DNA of 64,000 nucleotides, taken from positions 8,720,501-8,784,500 of the forward strand of contig PUFA01000021.1 of assembly GCA_003508835.1 (NCBI GenBank). Reading direction: 5' to 3'. Source of the DNA: Eonycteris spelaea (lineage: Eukaryota > Chordata > Mammalia > Chiroptera > Pteropodidae). The notes under the pieces were generated by a model that saw only the letters and a list, made by a program, of their open reading frames with translations, ran no database searches and was not told the origin of the DNA. Below, piece after piece: positions 33,713-44,734 of this stretch. Within the stretch, counting starts at the first letter, position 1. Each line of letters opens with the position of its first letter. Position numbers and translations under genes: made by a program.

Positions 33713-36231
33713 GTTCCCCAGAGTACAATTCAAGGAACAGTAGCCTCACAGGATGTCCATAAAATTCCAGGACAAGCATCACCTGTGTTTTCATGGATTT
33801 TCTAGGGTCAAGTACTCTAGGGAAACACAAAGACGTTCTCCTGTCCCACACAGGACTCATAAAATCTCTAATAGGCTAATGTGCAGGGTGAGTGGAGAGG
33901 TCTGTTTTTCAAATTGCGTCCTCTGGAACTCATTCTAGGAAACATTGCTCTGCTGTCCCACCAGGCTGCTCGCATGGAGGGCAGTGAGCACATTCCTCAT
34001 GGCAGAAAGCGTTGTGAATTCTGAGGGGCGGAGGGACGGAGTGGCAGTATATGTGGGACCAGGAGCTGCAGTGGGGGAGACAGTGCAAGCAAGATGCGCA
34101 TAAACGTCTTTCATTAGGAAAGAGGATAATGGACATCTGTCTGACACACGTGGCAGCCCCATGCAGTGACTCATGTTTTTATAAAGAGACAGTCCGTGGT
34201 CCTTGCTCTGTCCACCCTTCAGGACCTCTGCCACCCTTTCCACTCCAACCCCTGGCCGTGAGGGTAAGAAAGCAGCTATCAGTCTCAACATAGCCTTCCC
34301 TGTCTAGAATTTATGGTACAAACGCTGTGCTCTAAACACTCCGGGCTCTGGTAGGTGGAACCTACGCATTTTTCCCCCTGGAAAGTCTCAGGCTTTTCTT
34401 GTGAATTTAAAAATTGTTCTGCCTTTCAAGACATTTGCCTGTGCTCTGAATTTCAGAAGCCTGTTTCGCAGCTCCCCTTGCATTTCTCTTTCCCCGAGGG
34501 CAGTTCGTAAAGGAAGCTTTTCTTGCAGCCTAAACAGTGGAGAAAAGGATCACAGGACAAGGAACCTCAGGGAATAGCAGCCTCGTAATATCATAAAATA
34601 TGTTTTGTTACATCTGTCTAAAGGTTGTTTTTACAAATCCTAGGAATCACACTTACTAGGGAATAATACATCAAGCTTGGAAATCATATGTCTGTTCTTT
34701 AATAAATATGTTTGTTGTACCTCAAAGTGAAGTTATGTATTCAAAAGTAATAGAGTTTTAAAAATTTTCAGAAGTATGGTTAGAAAACATCTTGATACCA
34801 TGTTAATCAGATGACCCTTCTTAACAGACGGCGTTGGGTTAAGCATCGTGAGGACAGCCGGTCCAATTAAGAAAGTTGTACATTGGAACAATGAAAGAAT
34901 ACGGACACTAGGGTGACACACAACACTCTTGAGTTTATAGAAATTCTCTCTGTCCAAATACAGAGAGGACCCCAAGCAGTCAAAGACCTCAGAAGCCTTT
35001 GTCCGGCGCATCAGAACGACTGAGTCAGAGATTCAAAGGGAACCTTGTGCGTTACCCATTCTGCTTTGTTGCCATAGACCAGCTCCAGCATCTCCCGCTA
35101 TGATTTAAATTTCAGCAAACATGGAGCAAGGCTTCTTCTGTAAAGCAATGGACACATGAAGCCAGTCTTTTCAGTCCTACTCTTGGCTTTGCTTCCAGTT
35201 GTGTTGGGCCAGGTTTTGTCATTTGTCCCTGTGATGGACAGAGATCCGTATTTGAGCTAAAGTACATTTTAACGCTAAAAGGAGTTTTGTGTATCTTCCC
35301 ATCCAGGGCAGAAATCACCTTCAATCTGTCATTTGTCCTTTGCATTGACTTCTCAGTGCTGTCTGAGAGAGAGTCATGGACATTCTAAGATTTTCATGAT
35401 ATTAACTGCTTTGACAAAAATAATGATTTTCACTTGAAATAAGAATTTGGTAACACTCTTTATAGGGAGAGCTGGTTTCTTCTCTTAAAAATAGCAGACA
35501 CGCCCTCTTCTATCAGAAATATCCAGGTACCACCTAGGTCATTTTATAAATTATAAAATGGTGAACTGTAGAGTCATCTGTAAATAAAATATCTTCATTG
35601 TATTTATTAATCTGTTTTCAGTTTTCAGGAAGACACTTACTAGGAGTTAGAAGTTATCCGAAACCTGGAAATAAGGCAAGGCATGGCAACATGTCATTTG
35701 GTGCCATACAGGAACATTGTTTAACCAGTTCACCCAAGGATTGTATACTTGTTTAGGGAGCGTAACTTTGCTTGACCTGCTAAGTACTATTGACTAAAGG
35801 CCTAGATTCTACGAAATTATATGTCAACAGTTTCGTCTGGCAAAAGTCAAGTGATTTCTACCTATAGAAAGGTATTTTCCCTGTAGGGCATTACCCAGAT
35901 GTGCATCTGATCTAGAAATCTTATTACAGAATTACTTTTCTACTGCCCATATATTCTCATTCTCTTTTGAATACGTCTTACTGCCCTCCTCATTAAAGAG
36001 TTACAGAAGGTGTTTACATTTTGATCATTCTTTATTTATATGAAAGTCATGTTTTTCAGTTTTTAAAAATTATACTTTGACACGAGATCTTCCTTGAAAT
36101 AAGATCTTTGTTTTTCATGAAAGTCACATACATAAAACAGATAAAAGAATTGCTGCTCTGAATCTGGCGGACTGGAAGCACTCCAGACAGCCTTAATGCA
36201 TGGCTCTCTGGTTATATATTCTTGACCTTAA
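33713..36231. other. Unannotated sequence
   Basis: About 2.5 kb with no confident repeat. A short AT hairpin sits at 35540-35560 (CATTTTATA, 3-nt loop, TATAAAATG). Overlapping frames of 118 and 80 codons at 33935-34293 match nothing I know. Confidence 0.4.
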
Positions 36232-36320
36232 CTGGCTTCTCTTTCAAGAAGTTCAAATCACAGCTCTGCCACTTAGAAGCTGTGTGGACCTATCAGAGTT
36301 CTCCATCCTTTAGTGCTCCC
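36232..36320 (+). mobile_element. MIR SINE core fragment, sense
   Basis: 'gttcaaatcacagctctgcc' 'acttagaagctgtgtggacc' is a close match to the MIR core ('..ggttcaaatcccagctctgcc..acttactagctgtgtgacct'). Confidence 0.72.
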
Positions 36321-37034
36321 CTTTCCTCTCCTTACAGTGTGCAAGTTTTATAGCCTCGAAGCTGAAAACATGGCCTTCTGGAAGTATGCAGATTACAGAC
36401 GGCTCTTTCTCAGTACGATTTATATCATGCAAGTGATATCTATAAGGACCGAAGTAGGCCACAGAAAAAGTTAGCAAATTCATTGACTACTAATTTGCTT
36501 ATTCCGTTTCAGAAGCTAAATGTTAATCACATTTCAATAAGAAATATTTCCTAGTAATGGAGCTGGGGCACTCATTGTAAACTACAGTTTTATCTTTCAG
36601 TGGTCACTTTTGCTTGGTAAGCAGTCATGACTTATCAAGGATGTATATAACAGCACCTACTTTCACATGCAAATAGTGGTAACTTATGAGTCATTGCTCT
36701 GCCCTTTTAGTCAATTATGATGCAATGCTATCAATTTTAAGTAACCCAGCATTAATAACCTCTCGTGGCTATCACCAACTAGATTGGCACTGAGGAAAGA
36801 AATGAAATGGCCTATATTTTATTTTAATTTAAATTTCCTGTGGCATTTTCTATTATACAGTTCCAGTGTAAAATACAAGATGAAAATAAAGGAACAAAGC
36901 AGTCTAATGGTTAGACCTTGGATGAGGAAACAAAATCTTCTGTAAAATTCCAATAGGTAATTATGTATTATTATGCATATTATGCAAATACAATATGCAA
37001 CAGAAATATTAGAAAGCATAGTGATATCTTTTCA
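36321..37034. other. Unannotated AT-rich sequence
   Basis: No repeat or exon recognised. Confidence 0.4.
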
Positions 37035-37235
37035 AATGTCTGCTAAGCATTTTACTGGACACATCGTTTTCATCTTCACAACAATCTTAAAGAGTGGGTA
37101 TTGTTTTAAAATATGAGAATGGAGGTCCACGGTCCACACAATGTGACTTTCTGAGAGTCACACAGCCTGGGACGTGATGGGGAGGGCATTTGATGCAACT
37201 TTGTGTGACTCAAAAGCCCATGACCTCCAATTACA
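37035..37235 (-). mobile_element. MIR SINE, antisense
   Basis: 'tctgctaagcattttactgg' 'acacatcgttttcatcttca' 'caacaatcttaaagagtggg' 'tatt' and, further on, 'gagagtcacacagcctggga' follow the antisense MIR consensus in order. Confidence 0.75.
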
Positions 37236-37539
37236 ACAGAAGAAAATAGCACCAAAAGTGAGGTTTCCTACTGCAAAGGAACGCTGCACATATGGCCAGG
37301 ACCGATCATCCTCATGCTCTTTTGCTTTGTATTAACAGATGTTGTCACCTCTCTGAGGACTTTCTTTTAAGTAATTGTAGCCTTTTGGAGTCCTCAGGTG
37401 ACTACACCCTAGGTAATTTTATGACCTGCATGCAACTAAAGAATTCCGGGCAGGATTTGAGGCACAAATTACCTCAAATCCAAAGGTATTCATGTCCACT
37501 AATCTTTTTATAAATTTTATGAACTCAACCCCTTACCCA

Positions 37540-37690
37540 GTAACTCATTCACTCTTTCAAAAAAAAAAAAAAAAAACCTCTTTGATGGGGACTGTTGTAG
37601 GAGCTAAAGATATCATGGTGAACAAAATCCAGATAGTCTCTGCCTTGTGGTCCTAATAAGTTATCATTGCACAATGTTCTACAAATTTCT
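37540..37690 (-). mobile_element. L2 3' end, antisense, with an A18 run
   Basis: 'cattcactctttcaa' leads into A18 (37559-37576), then 'gatggggactgttgtaggag' 'ctaaagatatcatggtgaac' 'aaaatccagatagtctctgc' 'cttgtgg' matches antisense L2 ('..gggcactgtgctaggtgctggggatacagcagtgaacaaaac..tccctgccctcatgg'). Confidence 0.7.
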
Positions 37691-38049
37691 TTCTTTCATT
37701 CATTTGTTCATCCACCCAATCTTTATGCATATTTACTTTTGCCAGAAATTGTTTTCAGAGTTTTGAGTTACAAAACACTGCTTTGAGAACAAAATTAAAA
37801 TTCCTAGAGCATGAGTTCTAGCAAAGGAAGATAGAATACTCAATAGCATGATAAATGAGGAATGTTAAATAGTACTTTGGAAGGTGATAAGTACTACAGA
37901 GAAAAAAAGTAAAGAAAAGAACAGATCATATTAAAAGATATTGGGAAGATCAAGGTAAGAGGGAAGCAGATTGCAATTTTAAATCACATGCTGTAGGTAA
38001 ACTTTATCAAATAGGTGACATCTGAGCAGATCTGCATGAGGTGAGGGAG
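37691..38049 (-). mobile_element. L2 LINE, antisense, left part of an interrupted copy
   Basis: 'cattcatttgttcatccacc' is the tail. It continues with 'aattgttttcagagttttga', 'aggtgataagtactacagag' and 'aggtgacatctgagcagatc' 'tgcatgaggtgaggga', following antisense L2 for ~355 bp. It ends exactly where a MaLR LTR begins at 38050 and resumes after it. Confidence 0.75.
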
Positions 38050-38401
38050 TGCTATAGATTGGATATATATGTCCTCCCCAAATTCGTGTGTTGAAATCCT
38101 TACCCTCAATGTGATGGTATTAGGAGGGGGCTCTTTGGCTAGTAACGAGGTCATGAAGGTGGAGCTCTCATGAATGAGATTAGTGTCCTATAAAAGGGAC
38201 CTCAGAGAGATCCTCCATGTGAGATCACAGTGAGAACACAGCCCTCTGTGAACCAGGAATTGGGCTTTCACCAGACACTGGGTCTGCAGATGCATCAATC
38301 TTGGACTTGCAGCCTTCAGAACTGTGCGAAATTCATTTCTGCTGTTTACAAGCCACCCGGTTTATGGTATTATGTTATGGCAGCCTGAGCGGACTAAGAC
38401 A
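38050..38401 (+). mobile_element. MaLR (MST/MLT1-type) LTR inserted in an L2
   Basis: It starts 'tgctatagattggatatata' 'tgtcctccccaaattc' and runs through 'gtgttgaaatccttaccctc' 'aatgtgatggtatt', 'tgaatgagattagtgtccta' 'taaaag', 'gcagccttcagaactgtgcg' 'aaa', ending 'cagcctgagcggactaagac' then A. The TG...CA borders are intact at ~350 bp. Flanking pentamers GGGAG and CGGAT share three of five bases, fitting a decayed target duplication. The 82-codon frame 38301-38549 crosses the LTR border and is not a gene. Confidence 0.85.
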
Positions 38402-38615
38402 CGGATGGACCCATGGAGACAGGTGTACCAAACTTCTAAGTGGGAGTGTGGCCGATGTGTTCAAGGACGCCATGAAGCAGTGCGCTGGAGCTCAAGAGGA
38501 AGATAGTAAGAACCAGGTCCTGGAGGTAATGAGGGGTCAGATCATCTGACATGTGATACCTCAGTTAGTCTGAGGAACCCTGCAAGGTTTGGAGCAGAGA
38601 GAGTGACATGACCCA
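38402..38615 (-). mobile_element. L2 LINE, antisense, right part of the interrupted copy
   Basis: 'gtgttcaaggacgccatgaa' 'gcagtgcgctgg', 'ggtaatgaggggtcagatca' and 'gtttggagcagagagagtga' 'catgaccc' continue antisense L2 ('..gtgttcgaggaacagcaagg..gaggggccagatcat..ttttgagcagaggagtgacatga'). Confidence 0.75.
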
Positions 38616-38958
38616 GCAAAAGCCTCTGCCAACCAACACTTTGGCCATCACACATCACGTAATGAAAATCTTTGAAAGGAATCTTATCAGCAGAATTGAT
38701 ATAAATCAGCTGTCAACTGTTTCTTCATCCTTTGTTGAGCCAGGACCCCCTCTTAAAACATCTTGAGAGCTCATCGACATCCTTTGCTACTTCACTTACA
38801 AGAAAGCACTGAGGCACCCAGACTTGGCTAGTTTCCATCCCTCCCCTGTATCTAGCAGACAAACACCTAGAATTACATAGAATTACATAGCCAAGGGCTC
38901 AAGCATTATGTCACTCACTAATTCGTGATACCAAGAACCTGATGCTTGGGTGAAAAGT
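38616..38958. other. Unannotated spacer between two LTRs
   Basis: No repeat family recognised. A perfect tandem pair of AATTACATAG lies at 38871-38890. Confidence 0.45.
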
Positions 38959-39314
38959 TGTCTGAGTTCGTTTGGCCACTATAACAAATACTGCATAAAC
39001 TGGGTGGCTTGTGAACAACAGAAATGTATTTCTCACAGCTGGAAGCTGGGAATGCCAAGATCCAGGGCACCGGCAGATTCAGTGTCTAGTGAGAGCCCGC
39101 CTCCTGGATCACAGATGCTGCCTTCTCTCTGTGTTGGAGGAAGAGGCAAGGGAGTTTTGGGTGCCTCTTTATAAGGACACTAATCCATTCTTTAGGGCTC
39201 CACCATTGTGACCTAATCACCTCCCAAATGCCAATCCTCTCCTAATACAACACATCGAGTACTGGGTTTCAATATAGGAATTTTAGGGGACATAAACATT
39301 CAGTCTGTAGCACA
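38959..39314 (-). mobile_element. MaLR LTR, antisense
   Basis: 'tgtctgagttcgtttggcca' 'ctataacaaatactgcataa' 'actgggtggctt', 'caccggcagattcagtgtct' 'agtgagagcc', 'ttataaggacactaatccat', 'gacctaatcacctcccaaat' and the end 'aaacattcagtctgtagcac' then A match a MaLR LTR reversed. It lies 557 bp from the LTR at 38050-38401 but on the opposite strand, so the two are separate insertions rather than one provirus. Confidence 0.85.
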
Positions 39315-40990
39315 AATCTAGAGCGCTTGTCCAACTTCAACTGAAGCCATCGTAACATTCACATTTCAAATTTAACACAAATCAAAATATTGTAAATAAT
39401 ATTTTATGAAATTAGTTGCTTCTTATTAGGAAATCAATAATGATCCTTTAATAAAGAATCCTTTTATAAAACAGTAAAACTTATTTTTAACTGAATATGT
39501 TGAATAAAATTAAGTGTGACACCTTTTAAAATTTACAGAGGAAAGTCTAGGACATTTTAAAGGACCTGAGACATACAGTTTTGCCCATAATAATTAACAT
39601 ACCATCAAGGGGAGAAACAACCATAAATATGCTTTATTTAAGTTCCAAACAGCTAATCAGAGACTACAGAGTTAAGTTTAATGAAGATAAACTTATTTTA
39701 ACAAGACATTTATGTTTGGTGACAATTGACATTTAAGACAAGCATTCTGAGATTGATTCCAGCAAAGGAAAATTGAGCCAATTCTAGATAGAGCGACTTA
39801 GACCACCCTCTGTAGATAATATATTAGCTACTGACTTACTATTTGGTTAATATTATTTTTATGATTAGTGTTGAGATATTATGAGAGCTAAGGATGGCTA
39901 GAAGTCAAGTTGTCTATGACTGAGAACACTGTGCATCTTCCTCAAAATTAACTTGGTTCGGGTCAGTAATCCAAGGTCAGCCTCTGACAGCTGCACTTCT
40001 CAGGGCTGTGGATTTCTGGATGCAGACTCTTTCTCAATGCTTATTCGTATTTCTCTAGGATCAGCAGTAGCGTTGTGGTTTTTTGTTTTTGTTTTTGAAA
40101 GTTTGGAAACTTAATCACTCGGCACTAAGCAAAAAGAAGATAAATAGAAAAGTAAGTTTTGCTGTTGAGTAAAACAGCAAACTCTTGTCATTTCTAACGC
40201 GTATCCTTGGAATTGTGTCATTAGGCCATGAAGAAAGACAGTTGTTTAGTCCAGGGTGTTGGAGTTGAAATGGGAGAGGCGAACGGGTGGGCTTCACTCT
40301 GCTGTGACCCCAGGTTGTCCCAGTCAGCTCAGTCCCCACATTAAGGAATTAGACAAGGACACCATGGATGGATCCATTGAGATCATTTTTAGAACTGCAA
40401 GTGTTTGTCTTTATCTAAATACCTATTTCTGCTACATTTGGAACAATAACCCCCACTCCCTTCTTGAAATACTCTTTGTCCTTGATTTGGGACTTTTTCT
40501 ACTGGAACCAAAACCATCTTGCCCTTTGGATTTCTCTACCCTCTTTATGAGACATTCAAAATACTAGTCCTCCTGGGGGGTCTTTCTAGAACCCCTGTTT
40601 TTCTCACTCTATACTTTCTAGTGCACACTTAGAGTTTTAACTACTTGAATATTAATAACTTGAAAATTGCGTGGAAAATTAATATCTTTAACCCTGCTCT
40701 TTGTCCCCCAAAATCTAATTATAGCCTTACCTATAGGCATAGTTATAATGATATTACTAAATAACTATATAATAATATTTGCTTTTGCTTATTTGTTTTT
40801 AAAACTTATAGACTCCAAAAACCATATACTACTTCCAGCATACCTTTTATGAACTACTTTTACCCATTACTTTCTAATATTCTTTTTCTTTCTTCGTTTG
40901 TCCTTCACTGCGATTTTTCTCTTTAAAAAAAGACTGTTTTCCCTAAGTACTGTGAAGTTCAAGAGCTTTTCATGCATTGCTGTATTGCTC
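39315..40990. other. Unannotated AT-rich sequence
   Basis: About 1.7 kb without a recognised repeat or exon. A 103-codon plus frame at 40256-40567 matches nothing I know. Confidence 0.4.
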
Positions 40991-40994
40991 AGGT

Positions 40995-41525
40995 TTTCTC
41001 TACCATGAATTGTTTTTCATATACTTCACCCATTTTTCCATTAGATCCTCTGGGGTTTTTAATTTGTGAAAATTCTATATATATTCTGAGCACTAATCCT
41101 CTATTATATAATTTGCTAATTCCTTTGTCCTGTTCATAATTTATTTTTCATTTGTGGTATCTGTTGTCATATTGTCTTAATTTTGAGGAAGCCAAATTTA
41201 TCCATCATTTTCTGATTTCTACTTTTTGTATTTCTTTTAAAACTTATTCTTTACCCTGACATCAAAAAATATTCTCATATTTTATTCTAAAAATTATAAA
41301 ATGTTCTTTGTATCTAGATCTTTAATCTCTTTTAGAGTTTATATATTACATTATATCACATAGGGATCTAATCTGACATTTTGTCTTGTGGGAAACACGG
41401 TTTTTCAAAACAAAATATTGAATGCGGCATCTTTTCTCCATTTGTTTCTAATGTCTTCTTGATCTTATTCCAAACATATGTAAGTGCCCTGACCAATTTA
41501 TTGGTTCATTCTTTTGAACCAGTGA
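40995..41525 (-). mobile_element. Old L1, 3' part of ORF2, antisense
   Basis: 'ttcacccatttttccattag', 'tctatatatattctgagcac' 'taatcctctattat', 'gaggaagccaaatttatcca' 'tcattttctg', 'tattctttaccctgacatca' and 'tcacatagggatctaatctg' follow the antisense ORF2 tail of an old, heavily diverged L1 in order. There is no open frame. Matching sequence resumes at 42115. Confidence 0.75.
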
Positions 41526-42114
41526 AATGAATATTCAGAGTGCTGTCAAAGAATAGCCCAAAGAGTATTTTTTGTTGTGTTGATGTTATTAGTTCTCCTT
41601 TATTTATCAAACAAATAATAACAAAGTACATGTAAATGCGAGTCACACTGGTTTATATCCTCTACCTAATAAGATTATTTCTCCTCCCTTTTCCTTCTCC
41701 CCACCGCTCCCCACCTTTCCCCTTCAATAGCCAAGTAAATCCAGTCCTACCACTTTGTTACACTGTTTTAGCCCAACCAGGTGACTGCTTAACAAAAAGC
41801 ATAGGCATTTGCTTGACAGCGATAATATTTAATTATTATTTTTATTTTCTCATTTTGGCTACAGAGAAACATTTCCCCCCCCCAAAGAAAAATAAATTAA
41901 AATTCTGCATAATATCTTGTGTCTCTGTGTCTTTCCCTTATTGCATGTTTATAAATTATTTCCTAATCCAAAATAACTTGAGCCTTGAAGTACATGCTCC
42001 AGTCACAGTACGGACATCTCTTCCAGCCCATTCCTTCCTCAGTGAAAGAACAGTGTCATAAAATAGATGTCCTAGAAGACCCAAAACTGCAGTGTAAGGG
42101 TGTTCAAGACTGCC
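41526..42114. other. Unrecognised ~590-bp segment between two old L1 pieces
   Basis: The L1 match stops near 41525 and resumes near 42115 at roughly the next consensus position. The intervening DNA is therefore a candidate insertion. It has a C-rich tract at 41680-41720 and a C8-9 run at ~41875 followed by A-rich DNA. A 141-codon frame (41636-42061) spans most of it but resembles no protein I know. Confidence 0.4.
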
Positions 42115-42205
42115 TTGGCTATTTCTATTAATGTGCTTTTTATTCTGTCTGATCGATCCATTTTGTTCTATCCCTATGCCAATATCACATAGTCTTACTC
42201 AAACT
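42115..42205 (-). mobile_element. Old L1 ORF2 fragment, antisense, continuation
   Basis: 'ctttttattctgtctgatcg' 'atccattttgttctatccct' 'atgccaatatcacatagtct' 'tac' is the antisense L1 block '..tattctgttccattgatcta..tatgccaataccacactgtctt', the next block after the one ending near 41525. Confidence 0.75.
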
Positions 42206-42216
42206 CCGAGTAAGTT

Positions 42217-43000
42217 GTGCCGTCTGTTATAAAAAGTCCCAATCATCCTTTAGTCGCATGTTGTTTAATCTCCACATACCTGTGGTGTTTCCCACGTTCT
42301 TTTTGCAGTCGATCTCCAGTTTCAAAGCATTGTGGTCAGAGAATATGTTTGGTTGATTTCAATCTTCTTGAATTTCCTGAGGCGAGTTTTGTGTCCCAAC
42401 ATATGGCTGATGCTTGAGAATCTTTCACGTGCACTAGAGAAGAATGGATGACCTCGTGTGGGGATGACGGCTCTGTAAATGTCAGGTGTGTCCGTGTGGT
42501 CTAATGTGTCACTGGAAGCTGATATTTCTTTTAATCAATTGTATGTTCGGACGATCGATCCAAAGCTGTCAATGGGGTGTTTAGGCCCCTCCTGTAACTG
42601 TGTTTTTGTCACCTTCCCCCATTCATTCTGTGAGCAGTTGCTTTATATAGTTGGTGCTCTCTGGTTGGGAGCGTCTATATTGATGAGTGTTTTGTCTTCT
42701 CGATGTAGCATCCTCTTTATCATTATGACATGTCCATCTTTGACTCTTGTTACCTTTTTATCTTGAAATCTGTTTCAACAGATACAAGTACGGCTAAGCC
42801 TGCTTTTCTCCGGTGCCATTTGCCTTAAGTATCATTTCCACTTTCACGTTGAGCCTATATTCGTCCTTGCACCTGAGAGGTAGCTCTCGAAGGCAGCATG
42901 TGGTTGGGTTTTATTTTTTGTTCCAATCTGCTGCTCTGTGCCTTTTCGTTGGTGCGTTCGGTCCATTTACATTTGGGGTGATTATTGGTACATGAGGTTT
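42217..43000 (-). mobile_element. L1 ORF2 endonuclease region, antisense, less decayed
   Basis: The minus strand encodes the start of ORF2p: NVNGPNAPTKRHRAA at ~42945-42990 and NPTTCCLRELP at ~42880-42912, compared with the L1 'NGLNAPIKRHR' and 'DPTICCLQETH' motifs of the endonuclease domain. Plus-strand landmarks include 'caaagcattgtggtcagaga', 'gttttgtgtcccaacatatg' and 'ggcagcatgtggttgggttt'. About twenty CpGs survive in ~780 bp, far more than in the neighbouring L1 pieces, suggesting a younger insertion. Stops are present, so it is dead. It directly abuts a sense-strand L1 3' segment. Confidence 0.88.
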
Positions 43001-43014
43001 TCCTATACCCCTGT

Positions 43015-43105
43015 TATCTTCTGCAACAACATGGATGGATCTTGAAATAATCATGCTAAGCAAGATAAGTCAGAAACAGTGAAGAACCATATGATCTCAC
43101 ATTTT
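43015..43105 (+). mobile_element. L1 ORF2 C-terminal end, sense
   Basis: The plus strand encodes TWMDLEIIMLSKISQKQ, matching the last residues of L1 ORF2p ('GTWMKLE..LSKLSQEQ'). The DNA form 'caacatggatggatcttgaa' is the usual L1 3' block. It stops near 43105 at a T-rich stretch with no 3' UTR or poly(A). Together with the antisense piece just upstream it resembles a 5'-inverted (twin-primed) L1 insertion. Confidence 0.8.
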
Positions 43106-43124
43106 TTTCTTCTTCAGTGCAATA

Positions 43125-43200
43125 ACCTAAATCACGGTGGTAGATTTTTCTGATTTGAACCAGCCTTGCTTTCTGTATACATCCTCAACATGGTCATCTC
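43125..43200 (-). mobile_element. L1 reverse-transcriptase region fragment, antisense
   Basis: 'tttttctgatttgaaccagc' 'cttgctttctg' is the complement of the L1 RT segment. The minus strand contains RKQGWF at the position of the conserved 'GMQGWFNIRKS' motif. It probably belongs to the old antisense L1 that the younger L1 interrupted. Confidence 0.6.
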
Positions 43201-43794
43201 AGGACACTAGTTTACTCCGGAAAGTCTCATCTGACCCCCCTGAATCAGCACAACTTGCTAAGTAGAGGTTTAGGTGGAGTGTGGACAAAAGGAGGCTGTT
43301 TGGAGAATGAGACAGACCGTGTGGGTTGAGTAGTAGCTTCAGAAAGCCAGTGAGAATAGCTTGAGTTGCCATAACTCTTTTAAATTTAACTGTGATAAAG
43401 AAACATGCATTTTGTGAACTAGTGCTTTTCAGTGAAAGAAGTAGGAAAGCAACTAATAGCTTCTTTAAGCTGTACCACACTTTTACGACCTATAGTAGCA
43501 AGAAAAAGAGACAATGAAAGTACTGCAAATACAAGGTTATGTTTTTCAACATCTTTGTATCAGCCTCATTTTTATAGGTGATTCTTTAGATAACTTTCAA
43601 GAAACATTTTATTGCCCACTTTCCTCAAATTTCCTACATATGTGTAAGTGCTAAGAAATTTGTGTATTCAAATAGAAAATGATGATTCATATAAGCTTGT
43701 GCTTCTATTAAAAAATATATCCTTCTCTTCTTCTAAGATACACACAATTTAAAATAAACTCCCTCATTTTTATCTGTTCATATTATCACCCTCC
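43201..43794. other. Unannotated sequence
   Basis: No repeat recognised. A 93-codon minus frame at 43199-43480 matches nothing I know. Confidence 0.4.
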
Positions 43795-43985
43795 TTTTTT
43801 CTTCATAGTGCTTTTCATTCTCTCTCTCTCTCTCTCTCTCTTGTTTATTGACTTATTGTCTGCCTGTCTGTCTTTCCCTACTAGAATGAAAGTTCCCTAA
43901 GATCAGAGATTTTGATTTTTGCCTTTTTTTTTCCTGCTATACCCCTGCCACATAGTAAATAGTCAGTAAACATTTGAATAAGTAA
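43795..43985 (+). mobile_element. L2 3' end, sense, with a (TC)11 run
   Basis: 'tagtgcttttcattc' leads into (TC)11 at 43820-43841. Then 'gtttattgacttattgtctg', 'ccctactagaatgaaagttc' 'cctaagatcagagatttt' and 'ccacatagtaaatagtcagt' 'aaacatttgaataa' follow the L2 terminus in order. Confidence 0.82.
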
Positions 43986-44470
43986 AACAAAATGAATCTC
44001 TCCTTCTATGTGGTTGACTGGTCATAGAATTGAAACAGTGTATCAGGTCCTATATCCTAAGAATGAAAGAACAGGAGTGCTCAGGAGACAAATGAATGTC
44101 TCCTAATTGCTCTCTTCAAATTTCTACATATGATGAATGAAAGAGAAGAAGAGAATTGCAAAACCTATAGAATTTTTAAGAATTCCAGAAGATTACAAGT
44201 TGCCGAATAATTGATGGGATTTTATCGTCTAAGTTTTAAAATCTTAAAAGTTAATTAAAATCTCAAGAAAGTGTCAGATGAGTAATGTTTAAAGAAGGAC
44301 GTATGCGCAACAGCAGTAAAAATATATATACTTTCCAAAGGTTAGGCTAAAAATTTTAGTAACTACTGCTTTGGAGTATTGCCATATGTTAAAAAAAAAA
44401 TCATTTTAATTTAAAAACCCTTCCTTCCTTTGATGGCCCTACCATTGCCAACGCTGCTTAGAGACGACTC

Positions 44471-44484
44471 TTAGCTATGGCAAC
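44471..44484 (+). promoter_or_regulatory. RFX X-box-like motif (first of a pair)
   Basis: TTAGCTATGGCAAC matches 11 of 14 positions of the X-box GTTGCCATGGCAAC, including an intact right half ATGGCAAC. RFX factors bind such sites in ciliary and MHC class II promoters. Function here is conjecture. Confidence 0.35.
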
Positions 44485-44720
44485 TCAGCGCTGGAGGGTG
44501 GATAGCCTGAGAAGGTGGAAAGTTTGGGTTTCTACTGTTTTAACAAGGGGAAAAAGCAATTGCCAGTAGAAGCTTTTAATTACATACAGATTGCCCATTT
44601 ATTTTGCTTCAGTCCTTTCAGTTCAAGTGCCAAGGGAAGGGGAAGTATTACCTGGACTGCTTACACTGGAGGTCTGCTTCTGCTTAGCTGCCGGAGTGAG
44701 TCTTGCCTTCTTCCTAGACC

Positions 44721-44734
44721 GCTGCCCTAGCAAC
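44721..44734 (+). promoter_or_regulatory. RFX X-box-like motif (second of a pair)
   Basis: GCTGCCCTAGCAAC matches 11 of 14 X-box positions with both half-sites recognisable. It is 250 bp from the first motif, in the same orientation and the same GC-richer island. Confidence 0.35.

Noticed and set aside
33393..33860. 155-codon minus-strand frame
   Set aside because: It overlaps a MIR at 33562-33712 and resembles no known protein.
38050..39314. The two nearby MaLR LTRs considered as one provirus
   Set aside because: They are in opposite orientations, and the first is inserted in an L2 that continues on both sides.
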